DNA from: Flavobacteriales bacterium
GTDB lineage: Bacteria > Bacteroidota > Bacteroidia > Flavobacteriales > Flavobacteriaceae
Assembly: GCA_020635875.1 (NCBI GenBank)
Contig: JACJYY010000004.1
Span: 248,001 to 312,000, forward strand
Reading direction: 5' to 3'
Length of the DNA stretch: 64,000 nt
Positions 17,576 through 26,943 of this stretch are shown piece after piece. How positions within the stretch are numbered: position 1 is the stretch's first letter; every line of letters begins with the position of its first letter. The translations under genes and the position numbers were made by a program. The notes under the pieces were generated by a model, which saw nothing but the letters and a program-made list of their open reading frames with translations, did no database searches and was not told where the DNA came from.

Positions 17576-17926
17576 TTATTCTTTATGCAAAAAGGCTTGA
17601 CGTGATAATAAGGTATCTTCGTCCTCAACATGATTTTCGTCAGGCACACAACAATCTACTGGACAAACAGCAGCACATTGTGGCTCATCATGAAATCCTT
17701 TACATTCAGTACATTTACTTGGTACTATATAATATAAATCGTCAGAGATTGGCTCTTGCTCTTCGTCTGCATTTGCCGCTACGCCTGAAGGCAAAACTAC
17801 ATTTCCTTTCAGACTGGTTCCGTCGCTATATCTCCATTCTGCTGCGCCTTCGTAAATAGCTGTATTAGGACATTCTGGTTCACAAGCCCCACAGTTGATA
17901 CACTCGTCAGTAATAATAATTGCCAT
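17576..17926 (-). CDS. 4Fe-4S dicluster ferredoxin
   Basis: 116 aa. The N-terminal cluster motif is [12 protein letters not shown] and the C-terminal one [18 protein letters not shown]. Between them is an insertion of about 40 residues ([14 protein letters not shown]...DDLYYIVP). This is the standard flavobacterial dicluster ferredoxin found upstream of acyl-CoA reductase and serine genes. A cytoplasmic electron carrier; the partner is unknown. It has its own promoter (17965-17995) diverging from the acyl-CoA reductase gene. Confidence 0.95.
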   Translation of the reverse strand: MAIIITDECINCGACEPECPNTAIYEGAAEWRYSDGTSLKGNVVLPSGVAANADEEQEPISDDLYYIVPSKCTECKGFHDEPQCAAVCPVDCCVPDENHVEDEDTLLSRQAFLHKE

Positions 17927-17956
17927 ACCTTTGGATATAAATTTGATTAAACTTTA

Positions 17957-17995
17957 TAAGTTTGCAAAAGTACAATCAAAAGTATTTATATACAA
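17957..17995. promoter_or_regulatory. Divergent promoters between ferredoxin and acyl-CoA reductase
   Basis: On the minus strand, TTG (17995-17993), a 20-bp spacer and TACTTTTG (17972-17965) form a complete Bacteroidetes-type promoter for the ferredoxin gene; a second TACTTTTG lies at 17984-17977. On the plus strand, TAAGTTTG at 17957-17964 with TTG at 17931-17933 (23-bp spacer) can serve the acyl-CoA reductase gene. The two -7 elements are back to back. Confidence 0.65.
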
Positions 17996-18001
17996 ATCAT
18001 T

Positions 18002-19063
18002 ATGACAATAGAGGATAAAAAAAATGTGTTTTATGATTTAGGTATTTTTTTACAACAGTTTAAAAGTGCTGGATGTAGTAAAAATAAAGATGTAAAACAT
18101 AATGATGAGTATTTCGATTTGTTTATTGATTTGATTCAATTATCTCAATCTCATAACGGTTGGTATACGCCCGAAAATGTATATTATGCCATAGAGTCAT
18201 GGACTCAATTACTTACTAAAGAGACAATTAATGAATGGTTGAGTGCGTATCAACCTGTGTCTAATCCCAAAAACATAGGACTCATACTGGCAGGAAACAT
18301 TCCTCTTGTGGGATTCCATGATTTTATATCTGTTATTTTATCCGGTCACAAAGCCATTATTAAAACCTCTTCAAACGATCAAAAATTATTGCCGTTTTTG
18401 GTTCGTTATATGACTTCAGTAGATCCTAGATTTACTAATTGGGTTACTTTTACAGACAAAAAATTAGAAAATTATGACGCAGCTATTGCAACTGGCAGCA
18501 ATAATACAGCTCGTTATTTTGAGTATTATTTTAAAAATGTTCCTTCTATTATTAGAAAAAACAGAAACTCCGTAGCGGTACTGACTGGGGATGAATCTCA
18601 AGAAGAACTAAAACTATTAGGAGAAGATATTTTTAGATACTTTGGATTGGGTTGTAGAAATGTATCTAAGTTAATGGTTCCTGCAGGGTATGATTTTGAT
18701 ATCCTGTTTAAGGCCATTTTTGATTTTAAAGATGTTATCCATTACGAAAAATACAGTAACAATTACGATTACAATAAAGCTGTTTATTTAATGAGTAATT
18801 ATAAACTTTTGGATAATGGCTTCTTAATTCTACGAGAAGACAATGATAATTACTCCTCACCTATTGCGAGTTTGTCTTATGAATACTACAATTCATTGGA
18901 AGATGTAGCTGTTAAATTGACACGTGATGCCGAACAATTACAATGCATTGTTGGGCTAGAAAACAGCACGAATAGCGTTTCTTTTGGACAAACTCAAAAG
19001 CCCAACTTAACGGATTACGCCGATGGAATAGACACTATGAAATTTTTAACTGAACTTGGTTGA
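18002..19063 (+). CDS. Acyl-CoA reductase, LuxC family
   Basis: 353 aa. Matches the LuxC-type acyl-CoA reductase fold (aldehyde dehydrogenase superfamily): NIGLILAGNIPLVGFHDFISVILSGHKAIIKTSSND is the nucleotide-binding segment, and FRYFGLGCRNVSKLMVP holds the likely catalytic Cys. Predicted to reduce an acyl-CoA or acyl-thioester to an aldehyde with NADPH. In Flavobacteria it is regularly found directly before serC and after the ferredoxin gene, as here; the physiological substrate is not established. Confidence 0.85.
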   Translation: MTIEDKKNVFYDLGIFLQQFKSAGCSKNKDVKHNDEYFDLFIDLIQLSQSHNGWYTPENVYYAIESWTQLLTKETINEWLSAYQPVSNPKNIGLILAGNIPLVGFHDFISVILSGHKAIIKTSSNDQKLLPFLVRYMTSVDPRFTNWVTFTDKKLENYDAAIATGSNNTARYFEYYFKNVPSIIRKNRNSVAVLTGDESQEELKLLGEDIFRYFGLGCRNVSKLMVPAGYDFDILFKAIFDFKDVIHYEKYSNNYDYNKAVYLMSNYKLLDNGFLILREDNDNYSSPIASLSYEYYNSLEDVAVKLTRDAEQLQCIVGLENSTNSVSFGQTQKPNLTDYADGIDTMKFLTELG

Positions 19064-19140
19064 AAAAAAAATAATTTATCGGTGTTTATTTGAATTTATT
19101 TTATGAAATTTGTGCCTTATTTTTTTAAAAATATTTATTT

Positions 19141-20214
19141 ATGAAAAAGCACAATTATAGCGCAGGTCCTTGTGTATTGCCACAAGAGGTATTTCAAGAA
19201 GCTTCAAAAGCAGTTATTGACTTCAACGGGATAGGAATGTCTATCCTTGAAATTTCGCACAGAAGCAAGGAATTTATCGCTGTAATGGATGAGGCATGTG
19301 ATCTTGCCCTTGAGCTTTTAAATCTAAAAGATAAAGGATATAAAGCTATGTTTCTTCAAGGGGGAGCTAGTTTACAATTTTTAATGGTTCCTTATAACTT
19401 ATTGAAAGAAGGCGGAAAAGCAGCTTATGTTAATACAGGAGCTTGGTCAGGAAAAGCTATGAAAGAGGCTAAACTTTTGGGTGAAGTTCAGGAAATCGCA
19501 TCATCAAAACAGGCTAATTTTAATTATATCCCAAAAGGTTATGTTGTTCCTTCAGATGTGGATTATGTGCATTTGACAAGTAATAACACAATTTTTGGTA
19601 CTCAAATAAAAGAGTTTCCTAAAACTAGCGTACCAATGGTATGCGATATGAGTTCAGATATCTTTTCTAGAGTTATCGATTTTACTCAATTTGACCTTAT
19701 ATATGCTGGTGCGCAAAAAAATTTAGGACCAGCTGGAGCCACTCTAGTAGTTATTAAAGAAGATTTAATTGGACAATCAGGAAGAACAATCCCTGCTTTT
19801 TTAGATTATAAAACTCATTTAGAGGCAGAAAGTATGTATAATACACCTCCTGTATATGCTGTTTACGTTTCATTATTGAATCTAAGACACATGAAAAAAT
19901 TGGGTGGTGTTGCGGCTATGCAAAAACGTAATGAAGAGAAAGCAGCATTACTATATAATGAAATCGACAGAAACCCTTTATTTGAAGGTACAGCAGCTGT
20001 AGAGGATCGCTCTCCAATGAATGCTACATTTTTATTAAAAGATGAGTCTCTTAAAGAAACATTTGACAAAATGGTAAAAGAGGCAAATATAAGTGGTATC
20101 AACGGTCACCGTTCAGTAGGTGGTTATAGAGCATCTATGTATAATGCATTATCTATAGAGAGTGTGCAAGCTTTAGTAGATTGTATGGTTGCTTTAGAAA
20201 AAAAAATCAAATAA
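19141..20214 (+). CDS. serC: 3-phosphoserine / phosphohydroxythreonine aminotransferase
   Basis: 357 aa, normal length, with family start KHNYSAGPCVLPQEVFQEA. PLP-binding Lys in LIYAGAQKNLGPAGATLVV; phosphate-binding residues in HRSVGGYRASMYNA near the C-terminus. It transaminates 3-phosphohydroxypyruvate to phosphoserine (and works in PLP synthesis). Followed 12 bp later by serA, which supplies its substrate, so the two form a serine operon. Confidence 0.97.
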   Translation: MKKHNYSAGPCVLPQEVFQEASKAVIDFNGIGMSILEISHRSKEFIAVMDEACDLALELLNLKDKGYKAMFLQGGASLQFLMVPYNLLKEGGKAAYVNTGAWSGKAMKEAKLLGEVQEIASSKQANFNYIPKGYVVPSDVDYVHLTSNNTIFGTQIKEFPKTSVPMVCDMSSDIFSRVIDFTQFDLIYAGAQKNLGPAGATLVVIKEDLIGQSGRTIPAFLDYKTHLEAESMYNTPPVYAVYVSLLNLRHMKKLGGVAAMQKRNEEKAALLYNEIDRNPLFEGTAAVEDRSPMNATFLLKDESLKETFDKMVKEANISGINGHRSVGGYRASMYNALSIESVQALVDCMVALEKKIK

Positions 20215-20226
20215 AACACAATATAA

Positions 20227-21177
20227 ATGAAAGTATTAGCTAACGACGGAATTTCACAAAGTGGTATCGATGATTTAACAGCGGCCGGTTTTGAAGTAAT
20301 CACTACTAATGTTGCTCAAGAGCAATTAGTAAACTACATCAACGAAAATGGCATTTCTGTTATATTAGTAAGATCGGCTACTAAAGTTAGAAAAGATATT
20401 ATAGACGGATGTCCATCTATTAAAATTATTGGACGTGGTGGCGTTGGTATGGACAATATAGACGTAGAATACGCCAAAGAAAAAGGAATTAGTGTAATCA
20501 ACACGCCTGCTGCTTCTTCAGAATCTGTAGCTGAATTAGTATTTGCACATTTGTTTACAGGTGTTCGTTTCTTGTATGACGCTAACAGAAACATGCCATT
20601 AGAAGGAGAAGTTAAATTCAACGCATTAAAAAAGGCGTATGCTGATGGTGTAGAGTTAAGAGGTAAGACTTTAGGAATTATTGGAATTGGACGTATTGGT
20701 CAGGCTGTAGCCAAAATGGCTTTAGGATTAGGAATGCGTGTTATTGCCACTGATAAGTTCATTAAAGAAGTATCTGTTAAATTAGATTTTTACGGAGGTA
20801 AATCACTAGACTTTGACTTGGAATTAGTTCCTTTTGACCAAGTGATTACTGAATCTGATTTTATTACCTTACATGTACCGGCTCAGGATGGATACGTAAT
20901 TGGTAAAAAAGAATTAGACGCCATGAAGAATACTGCGGGATTAGTAAACGCAGCTCGTGGAGGTGTAGTTGATGAAGTCGCTTTGATTGATGCGTTAAAT
21001 AATGGAGACATTGCTTTTGCTGGTTTAGACGTTTTTGAAAATGAGCCTACTCCTGCAACTCAAGTATTAATGAATCCTAAAGTATCTTTGACTCCACATA
21101 TTGGAGCAGCTACTAACGAAGCACAAGACCGTATTGGATCTGAATTAGCAGCTCAAATCATTAGTATTTTAAAATAG
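20227..21177 (+). CDS. serA: D-3-phosphoglycerate dehydrogenase (short form without ACT domain)
   Basis: 316 aa. NAD-binding loop GIIGIGRIGQAVAKMALGLGMRV, catalytic-region text LVNAARGGVVDEVALIDAL and FENEPTPATQVLMNPKVSLTPHIG with the catalytic His. It oxidises 3-phosphoglycerate to 3-phosphohydroxypyruvate, the first step of serine synthesis. The short form lacks the C-terminal ACT domain, so serine feedback by the usual route is not expected. Paired with serC upstream and ended by a strong bidirectional terminator. Confidence 0.95.
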   Translation: MKVLANDGISQSGIDDLTAAGFEVITTNVAQEQLVNYINENGISVILVRSATKVRKDIIDGCPSIKIIGRGGVGMDNIDVEYAKEKGISVINTPAASSESVAELVFAHLFTGVRFLYDANRNMPLEGEVKFNALKKAYADGVELRGKTLGIIGIGRIGQAVAKMALGLGMRVIATDKFIKEVSVKLDFYGGKSLDFDLELVPFDQVITESDFITLHVPAQDGYVIGKKELDAMKNTAGLVNAARGGVVDEVALIDALNNGDIAFAGLDVFENEPTPATQVLMNPKVSLTPHIGAATNEAQDRIGSELAAQIISILK

Positions 21178-21193
21178 GTATATATTACCATAA

Positions 21194-21229
21194 ACAATAA
21201 AGGCTTCCCAATCGGGAAGCCTTTATTGT
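21194..21229. terminator. Bidirectional intrinsic terminator between serA and btuG-like gene
   Basis: A perfect 16-bp stem (21194-21209 with 21214-21229) around a 4-nt loop, core GGCTTCCC/GGGAAGCC with flanking AT pairs giving T-rich tails on both strands. It separates the convergent serA and cobalamin-lipoprotein genes. Confidence 0.92.
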
Positions 21230-21243
21230 TTGCATTGTTTTTA

Positions 21244-22335
21244 TTAATTATTCCAATAAAACGAATTAGGCGAAACGCCCACTTTTAATTCTCCTGTATA
21301 GCCTCCATTTGTACTATAGAAGTACACTGAACCTTCACTGGAAAAATCTTTAGCATCGCCAATATAAATTCTATCTCCTAATACATTAAATCCATAAATA
21401 GATTGCACACCTTTTAAAGAGGTATCTAACAACTCTTTTGTAGGTAATCCTGTTGCCGCAGGGTCTAAAGCATAGACTTTAGTTCCAACTGTGTAGTACA
21501 ATTTGATATTATCCGATTGTAAGTGATTGGGATGTTTTTTTTCAGAAAAATCTAGGGTTGACGAAATAGCGTCAGTGGCTAAATTGATAGTAACCAATTG
21601 ACCAGCAGTCTCTGCCATTGGATCTGGCCACGAGCCTTTACCTTCACATAACACAAATAAGGTGTTCCCTATTATTTCTAAACCTTTAGGAATATCTCCA
21701 ACAATTAAATTTCGACTAGATTTAGTATCTAAATCAACAATTGTAATACTATTTCCTTGCCCCCATCCTCCCTGTTGAGCAATGTATAATTTGTTACCAT
21801 TGGCAACAATGCGTTCTGGGCCTTCTTTCACAGAAATAGTATTACTCGAATTGATCTTGTTTGAACTTAAATCCAACACAGCGATATAATCATCTGTTAT
21901 ATCCAAACCGTCTCCCCAGTTAGTAATATATCCTTTACCGTTGACTATAGTCATATATCTAGGGTTTTTTAGTCCCCCAGTAACTGTTGCGATAGATTCA
22001 AAGGTATATCGATTAACCACTTCTATTTTATTGGAGCCGTTTACAATAATATAGGCTTTATCCCCAGAAAAAGCAATACTTTGTCCTGTATCTCCTAATG
22101 TTTTATCAGTATTGATTCCTGAAAAAATTCCTTTTTCTACAGTAGATAAATCACTTGAAATGAAGGATACCGTTGAATTTGATTTTCCAAAAGCTCCTTC
22201 GTTTAAAACAAATATTCCCCCATCATATTTTCCTGTAACTCTATTTTGTGTAGGAATAAACTCGTCGTCTTTAGAGCATGACGTAAATAACAAGGCTCCT
22301 GATAGTAAGCCTAACGCTAACTTGTGTAATTTCAT
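21244..22335 (-). CDS. BtuG-like surface lipoprotein, beta-propeller (YncE/DUF5074 type)
   Basis: 363 aa. Lipoprotein signal peptide with lipobox LLFTSCSK. The rest is a repeating beta-propeller (KAYIIVNGSNKIEVVNRYT, GKGYITNWGDG, KLYIAQQGGWGQGN). Bacteroides BtuG proteins are surface propeller lipoproteins that bind cobalamin very tightly and pair with BtuB. Here it lies 10 bp downstream of a BtuB-like receptor gene under a cobalamin riboswitch, which supports the same role. The name rests mainly on fold plus context. Confidence 0.85.
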   Translation of the reverse strand: MKLHKLALGLLSGALLFTSCSKDDEFIPTQNRVTGKYDGGIFVLNEGAFGKSNSTVSFISSDLSTVEKGIFSGINTDKTLGDTGQSIAFSGDKAYIIVNGSNKIEVVNRYTFESIATVTGGLKNPRYMTIVNGKGYITNWGDGLDITDDYIAVLDLSSNKINSSNTISVKEGPERIVANGNKLYIAQQGGWGQGNSITIVDLDTKSSRNLIVGDIPKGLEIIGNTLFVLCEGKGSWPDPMAETAGQLVTINLATDAISSTLDFSEKKHPNHLQSDNIKLYYTVGTKVYALDPAATGLPTKELLDTSLKGVQSIYGFNVLGDRIYIGDAKDFSSEGSVYFYSTNGGYTGELKVGVSPNSFYWNN

Positions 22336-22345
22336 AATTGTTTGC

Positions 22346-24166
22346 TTAAAATTTAATAGTAAAGTTTGTGATATAATTTCTTCCTGGTGTTGGTCGGTTT
22401 TCTACGTTCATATAAACTTGATCTGTTAGATTGTTTATTTTAAAAGCCAATGAATAATTTATTTTCTCTCCCCATCTATAAAAGACTCTAATTGTATGTA
22501 GGGTATAATCTTCTAAAAAATCACTTTCATCGGATCTCGTGTATACTTTACCTGTATAACGCGTAATATAATTAAAGCCTAGATGGTTGAATCTATAGGT
22601 CAATGATCCCGTTGCTATTTCAAAAGGAACATACGACAATTGATGTCCTGTATTTTTAACTTGTGAAACCGTATAACTATACGCTGCATTCAGCTGAAAT
22701 TGATGTCTGGCTATTGAATAAGTATATCCATATTTAAGTTCAAAACCTTTAGTAAAAATAGCATCGATATTCTGAGGTTCCCAATAGCCTAAATTAACAT
22801 TAGGCATCCATCGAATCATCGATTCTATATCGTTGTAAAAAACGGTTCCTGATAGTTTATGATGTTGAATTGAAAAAATATGACTCACTTCAAATTGATG
22901 AGACAATTCGGGCACTAACGTGGTATTGCCTCCTGGTGTCCAATACAAATCATTTAAGGTGGGTGTTCTATAATTTTTTGAAGCATTAATTTTCAATTGA
23001 AACCAGTTTGAAGGAGTTATTTCTAATCCAGCGGAATACAATAAAGGATTTTTGTAAGTACTGGCTTTCTCGCTGCGTATTCCTACTTCATATAACAACC
23101 AACTCTTTGGTTTATGAATCCAAAGTAAGGCTCCTGAAATCGTATTTCGACTTTTATGGGTAATGCTCGTTCCATTTGCATCAGTTCTGTTATAATCAAA
23201 AACACCTGTTAATTTTTTATAATTATCAAAAGTATAAACGGCATCATATCGAAACTTTTTTGTTGAGGCTATATTGCCTGTGTATTTGTTTTGAGTCCCA
23301 TCAGTATAATATCTAAATCGTTCATTTTGATACACCAAATTAAATTTAGAGTTTAGTTTATTTAGTGAATTTGTCCACTGTAATAAATTGTGATAATTTA
23401 AATTTTCATATCGATCAGTAGCAGTATTTCCTATGGCAGCCGATAGATTTCGATCATTCCATGAAGACAAATTATAAAATCCTATTGTGTTTTTTTCGTT
23501 TAGTCGAAAGGCGTAATTAACCGACCAACTCATATTCTGATAGGAACCATTTTGATTTACAATGTCCTGAAATTTAAAATCATTATCTGAACTATTTCTG
23601 TTCATGTTGATTTCTAATGCATGTTTCACTCTTGACATTTTAAACCTAGTGTTTAATTCTAGGGTACTAAAGCTTCCGTAATTTAGCCCAAGGTATTGTT
23701 TAATATTTTTGTCGTTGAACTTCAAATTATTATTAAGATGTACTGATCCTCCAACAGCGTCAGAGCCATAAGCTACACTTCCTCCTCCTGACCGCACTTG
23801 AATTTCATCAAAATTATTGAGTGCAATGAGATTAAAATCCGTCTGTCCTAAAAGCTTTGAGTTGATTGGAATTCCATTCCAAATAACGGCTGTTTGTGAA
23901 GCTGTAGTTCCTCTAAAAGATGGAGAGGCTACCATTCCTCTTCCGTTTTCTTTAAAGAAAATTGAGGTGTTTTCTTGAAGCATTTCCATTGGGGTTACCG
24001 CTCTATCCTCAATAATACTATCATTAATAACCTCAAGGGATTGGGTATTAGAATAAACATCTAAGCGTTGGTCTGTAACCACAACTTCGTCAAGGTCTAT
24101 ACTTTTTTGAGACCATAACTTACCTGCTGAAGCAATTAAAACTAAAACTAAAAGTTGCTTATTCAA
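22346..24166 (-). CDS. btuB: TonB-dependent cobalamin receptor (BtuB-like)
   Basis: 606 aa, close to the size of BtuB. Signal peptide about 1-19, TonB-box-like DEVVVTD at about 26-32, plug domain (MEMLQENTSIFFKENGRGMVASPSFRGTTASQTAVIWNG.P) and a 22-strand barrel ending in a C-terminal F (TNFTIKF). It carries vitamin B12 across the outer membrane using TonB energy. The cobalamin riboswitch directly upstream is strong evidence for the substrate. It forms an operon with the BtuG-like lipoprotein gene. Confidence 0.9.
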   Translation of the reverse strand: MNKQLLVLVLIASAGKLWSQKSIDLDEVVVTDQRLDVYSNTQSLEVINDSIIEDRAVTPMEMLQENTSIFFKENGRGMVASPSFRGTTASQTAVIWNGIPINSKLLGQTDFNLIALNNFDEIQVRSGGGSVAYGSDAVGGSVHLNNNLKFNDKNIKQYLGLNYGSFSTLELNTRFKMSRVKHALEINMNRNSSDNDFKFQDIVNQNGSYQNMSWSVNYAFRLNEKNTIGFYNLSSWNDRNLSAAIGNTATDRYENLNYHNLLQWTNSLNKLNSKFNLVYQNERFRYYTDGTQNKYTGNIASTKKFRYDAVYTFDNYKKLTGVFDYNRTDANGTSITHKSRNTISGALLWIHKPKSWLLYEVGIRSEKASTYKNPLLYSAGLEITPSNWFQLKINASKNYRTPTLNDLYWTPGGNTTLVPELSHQFEVSHIFSIQHHKLSGTVFYNDIESMIRWMPNVNLGYWEPQNIDAIFTKGFELKYGYTYSIARHQFQLNAAYSYTVSQVKNTGHQLSYVPFEIATGSLTYRFNHLGFNYITRYTGKVYTRSDESDFLEDYTLHTIRVFYRWGEKINYSLAFKINNLTDQVYMNVENRPTPGRNYITNFTIKF

Positions 24167-24214
24167 TTGTATACTAATTTAAAATCTCTATTCCCGAAGA
24201 TTTATTCTATTATT

Positions 24215-24395
24215 ATGAATAAGGCAGGTCTCCTGACTTGCGTCTTGTTGTTTACCTTCCCATCCAAGGACAGTGGTTTGTAGTTAACAACAAGCTTTAT
24301 AGCTTACAGTTGCGGGTACAGTACAGAATTTTCATCTGTTTCCCTATTAATGTATTCTCTCATGATGAGTAAAACACAACCTTAATCGGTTGCAA
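24215..24395 (-). ncRNA. Cobalamin (AdoCbl) riboswitch
   Basis: On the minus strand the region contains the B12 box AAGTCAGGAGACCTGCC (about 24222-24238), the conserved AGGGAAACAGATGAAAATTC and ACCCGCAACTGTAAGC segments, and CCACTGTCC pairing with GGGAAGG. These are the landmarks of the cobalamin aptamer, in the right order, between a promoter-like TATATTTG (24400-24393) and the btuB-like start at 24166. High adenosylcobalamin should turn expression down. I did not fold it, so the exact ends are approximate. Confidence 0.95.
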
Positions 24396-24400
24396 ATATA
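24393..24400 (-). promoter_or_regulatory. -7 element for the riboswitch transcript
   Basis: The minus strand reads TATATTTG immediately upstream of the aptamer. No TTG is found at the usual -33 spacing. Confidence 0.45.
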
Positions 24401-24487
24401 AAATATTTACACGTATTACTTGTTTTGATTTCAAGGAAAAGTAGTATTTTTCGAAATACATAAAATACCTGTCCATTACCATAGGTT

Positions 24488-25117
24488 ATGATAAAGAATC
24501 TTATTGTTTTACTTTTCTTAGCGATTCCCCTTTCAGTTGCATATACTCAAAACTTTGAAGGCAAAGTCACTTATAAAGTAGTGTATGAAACAAAGAATCC
24601 TGAGGTCACTGATCATCTATGGGAAACGCATTTAGGGACTCAACTAGATTTCTATTTTAAGAATGGTAATTATAAAGTCAATAGTAACGGAGCACTAGTA
24701 GAATGGCAATTATACTTAAATAAAACTAACAAGATTTATAAGAAGATAAAAGATGAGACCTCTGTATTCGGGACAGATGCGTCTATGGTAGTTGATTCGT
24801 TAGTGTCATACGAAACCAAAGAAGAAGTTAAAGCTATTTTAGGTCATACCTGCAAACAGATTGTTTTGACTTGTAAAGAGGGAACCTATGAATACCACTA
24901 CAGCAATAAATATAAATTAGATTTTAATCAATACAGTAAACATGAATTTGACAATTGGGCGAGCTACCTAAAACTGTCAGGTTCCGTTCCGCTTAAAATA
25001 GTAATTGAGAACAAACAATACCGTATGGTAATGACTGCAATCAATATTGAACCGATACCATTGGATGATTCTTTATTTGTTATGCCACCCGAGCTTAAAA
25101 TTATCAAGGTTGAATGA
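24488..25117 (+). CDS. Exported hypothetical protein, GLPGLI/DUF4412-like
   Basis: 209 aa, signal peptide ending at about residue 20 (VAYTQ). The mature part begins NFEGKVTYKVVYETK, followed by strands with YFKNGNYKVNSNG and a Cys pair in LGHTCKQIVLTCKEG. The layout resembles GLPGLI or DUF4412 periplasmic proteins common in flavobacteria, but I cannot assign it firmly. It diverges from the btuB operon and ends 1 bp before the convergent PepSY gene. Function unknown. Confidence 0.7.
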   Translation: MIKNLIVLLFLAIPLSVAYTQNFEGKVTYKVVYETKNPEVTDHLWETHLGTQLDFYFKNGNYKVNSNGALVEWQLYLNKTNKIYKKIKDETSVFGTDASMVVDSLVSYETKEEVKAILGHTCKQIVLTCKEGTYEYHYSNKYKLDFNQYSKHEFDNWASYLKLSGSVPLKIVIENKQYRMVMTAINIEPIPLDDSLFVMPPELKIIKVE

Positions 25118-25118
25118 T

Positions 25119-26297
25119 TTAAAATGCTCGTTTTTGCCAAATAATTATTCCTGTTATTGGCAATGAAAAAGCAATGAAACAAACTATAAAATAGAGTATC
25201 GTAGTTAAGGTCCCAAAAATCTCTCCTGTATGTAAAGGTTTGGCAATTAACATGAATTGTTTGTATAAAGGTTGATTTTTAAATAAAATTAATTCTTTAA
25301 CCTCTCCTTGAGAATTGACTCTAATTTCATCATATAACGATTGGGTGAACAGACTATTCCCAAATCGTTTAATACTGTAATACCCTGTCCCTTCAATCGG
25401 AAATTGCACACGAGTTTTTCCTTTAAAATTATATAATAATTTAATTGAATTTAGTGTTTTTCCTAATTTCACTTTAGTTTTTTGATTTGACTTATTCATT
25501 AGATTGGAATAAATACTTTCAAATGACGAAGAGAGTGTTTTACTCATTTCGCTTTGCCCTAATTGATCCTCTTCTAATACAATTGAGGGACCACCTAGCG
25601 AAACTATGATCGTATTTTTAAACCAATGAAATGAAACATATAAACCCGTAATTGAAATAATTAAAAGAAGAATGAATGAGTAAAATCCTAAAACTTTATG
25701 TAAATCATAATTTATTCTTCTAAAATTAGCTTTGGTTTTTATGACTAAACCTTGTTTTATATTTTTAACTCGTTTTGGAAACCACATGATAATTCCACTG
25801 AATAACATAAAAACAAACAACAATACCGTTATCCCGATTATTGTTTTCCCTGGTTTTTCAACTAAAAGCCAGCGATGAATTTCTAGAATTATTTGAAAAG
25901 TCTTTGTAATCGACTTATTTCTAATCATTACAATCTCTCCCGAATTAGGATGAAAGTAAACATATTCTCCTATTGATTGTTTGCTTTGAGAGCTAATTTC
26001 AATAGGATGATTGCTATCTGAAGGAACTATTAGAAATGTAGGGGCACCATATTTTGTGGTAAATTTTTCAAAGGAGAGTTCAACATTAATTTCACCCGAA
26101 GTATTCTCTATATCAACATGATAAAGGCAGTTTTCTATTTCGTTTTTAAAAACATACAAACAACCGGTCAAACATATAATGACCAAAATCACCGAAGACG
26201 TTAAGCCTATCCATAAATGAAAAAGGGACAAAACGTATTTAAAATAGGTCTCGTCCTTTCTTCTTTTGCGAATCAATGATTTGGATAGTTTATGCAT
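25119..26297 (-). CDS. PepSY-associated inner-membrane protein (XusC-like)
   Basis: 392 aa with about four membrane segments (about 22-50, 145-170, 205-225, 365-390) and a large periplasmic section. Text such as LHLWIGLTSSVILVIICLTGCLYVF near the N-terminus and EIHRWLLVEKPGKTIIGITVLLF is typical of PepSY_TM proteins. In Bacteroides, XusC of the xenosiderophore system has this architecture and acts downstream of the receptor and lipoprotein; relatives are proposed ferric-siderophore reductases. The gene follows a small lipoprotein gene (5-bp gap) in an operon with the DUF4374 and TonB receptor genes. Confidence 0.82.
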   Translation of the reverse strand: MHKLSKSLIRKRRKDETYFKYVLSLFHLWIGLTSSVILVIICLTGCLYVFKNEIENCLYHVDIENTSGEINVELSFEKFTTKYGAPTFLIVPSDSNHPIEISSQSKQSIGEYVYFHPNSGEIVMIRNKSITKTFQIILEIHRWLLVEKPGKTIIGITVLLFVFMLFSGIIMWFPKRVKNIKQGLVIKTKANFRRINYDLHKVLGFYSFILLLIISITGLYVSFHWFKNTIIVSLGGPSIVLEEDQLGQSEMSKTLSSSFESIYSNLMNKSNQKTKVKLGKTLNSIKLLYNFKGKTRVQFPIEGTGYYSIKRFGNSLFTQSLYDEIRVNSQGEVKELILFKNQPLYKQFMLIAKPLHTGEIFGTLTTILYFIVCFIAFSLPITGIIIWQKRAF

Positions 26298-26302
26298 TGC
26301 CG

Positions 26303-26890
26303 TTAGTGTTCACTTTGACCAATTTTATACTCTTTTTCAAGCGATTTATAGGTCTCGTATTGATCCTGAGTCATGATTCGTTTAAAAACTTTTTGCCTAT
26401 TAAGATCAATTTCTCTGTAGTATTGCCGATACACATCTGGCTTTCCGTGATAATAGTCGTGATTATCAACTAAGGTTGTGTAAAAAGCCTTATTGGCCAT
26501 GTTGTATTGAACCGTCTGTAAGCTATCTAATTGAAGTTGATTTAAGATTAATTGCATGTTATGCTTTTCTCTTCCTTCACGTTCAATTGCAATTTCCTTT
26601 TCATAAATCTTGAATTGCGTATCACTCAAGATGTTTTTTATGGCTTGATCTTGTTCAGCAGAAATAGCTTTAGCCTTTTTGAGCTTTTCAATCTTCGTTC
26701 CCTCTCCTTCAAAAACTGTCTTAATCTTGGTTGTATGCTCCTCTTCTATCTTATCAAAAAGTTCTGTTTGGTTTTGATCTAAGTCTAACTTTGATTTTAC
26801 CAATTCATAATTGAAAGGACCTCCCTTTTTGGATTGACTACAACTTATAATGAGTAAACCCAGAATTGCAAGTAATATTCTTTTATACAT
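26303..26890 (-). CDS. Lipoprotein with two Spy/CpxP-like helical repeats, extra member of the siderophore cluster
   Basis: 195 aa, lipobox LLIISCSQ at the N-terminus. The rest is helical and charged. Two halves share a pattern: LDLDQNQTELFDKIEEEH ... ILSDTQFKIYEKE and LQLDSLQTVQYNMANKAF ... IMTQDQYETYKSLEKE, close to the LTxxQ motif of CpxP/Spy periplasmic proteins. The section DNHDYYHGKPD is rich in His. It sits between the DUF4374 and PepSY genes, where Bacteroides XusABC has no gene. A metal-binding or chaperone role is possible but untested. Confidence 0.6.
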   Translation of the reverse strand: MYKRILLAILGLLIISCSQSKKGGPFNYELVKSKLDLDQNQTELFDKIEEEHTTKIKTVFEGEGTKIEKLKKAKAISAEQDQAIKNILSDTQFKIYEKEIAIEREGREKHNMQLILNQLQLDSLQTVQYNMANKAFYTTLVDNHDYYHGKPDVYRQYYREIDLNRQKVFKRIMTQDQYETYKSLEKEYKIGQSEH

Positions 26891-26894
26891 TGTT

Positions 26895-26935
26895 TAAAAA
26901 AAAAACAAGGCTTTAAAAAAAATCAGAGCCTTGTT
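26895..26935 (-). terminator. Intrinsic terminator inside the siderophore operon
   Basis: AACAAGGCT (26904-26912) and AGCCTTGTT (26927-26935) form a 9-bp stem, followed on the minus strand by a long T-run (26895-26903). It lies just after the DUF4374 stop and overlaps the next gene's leader, so it would lower expression of the small lipoprotein and PepSY genes relative to the receptor and DUF4374. Confidence 0.8.
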
Positions 26936-26943
26936 AAAGGTTA

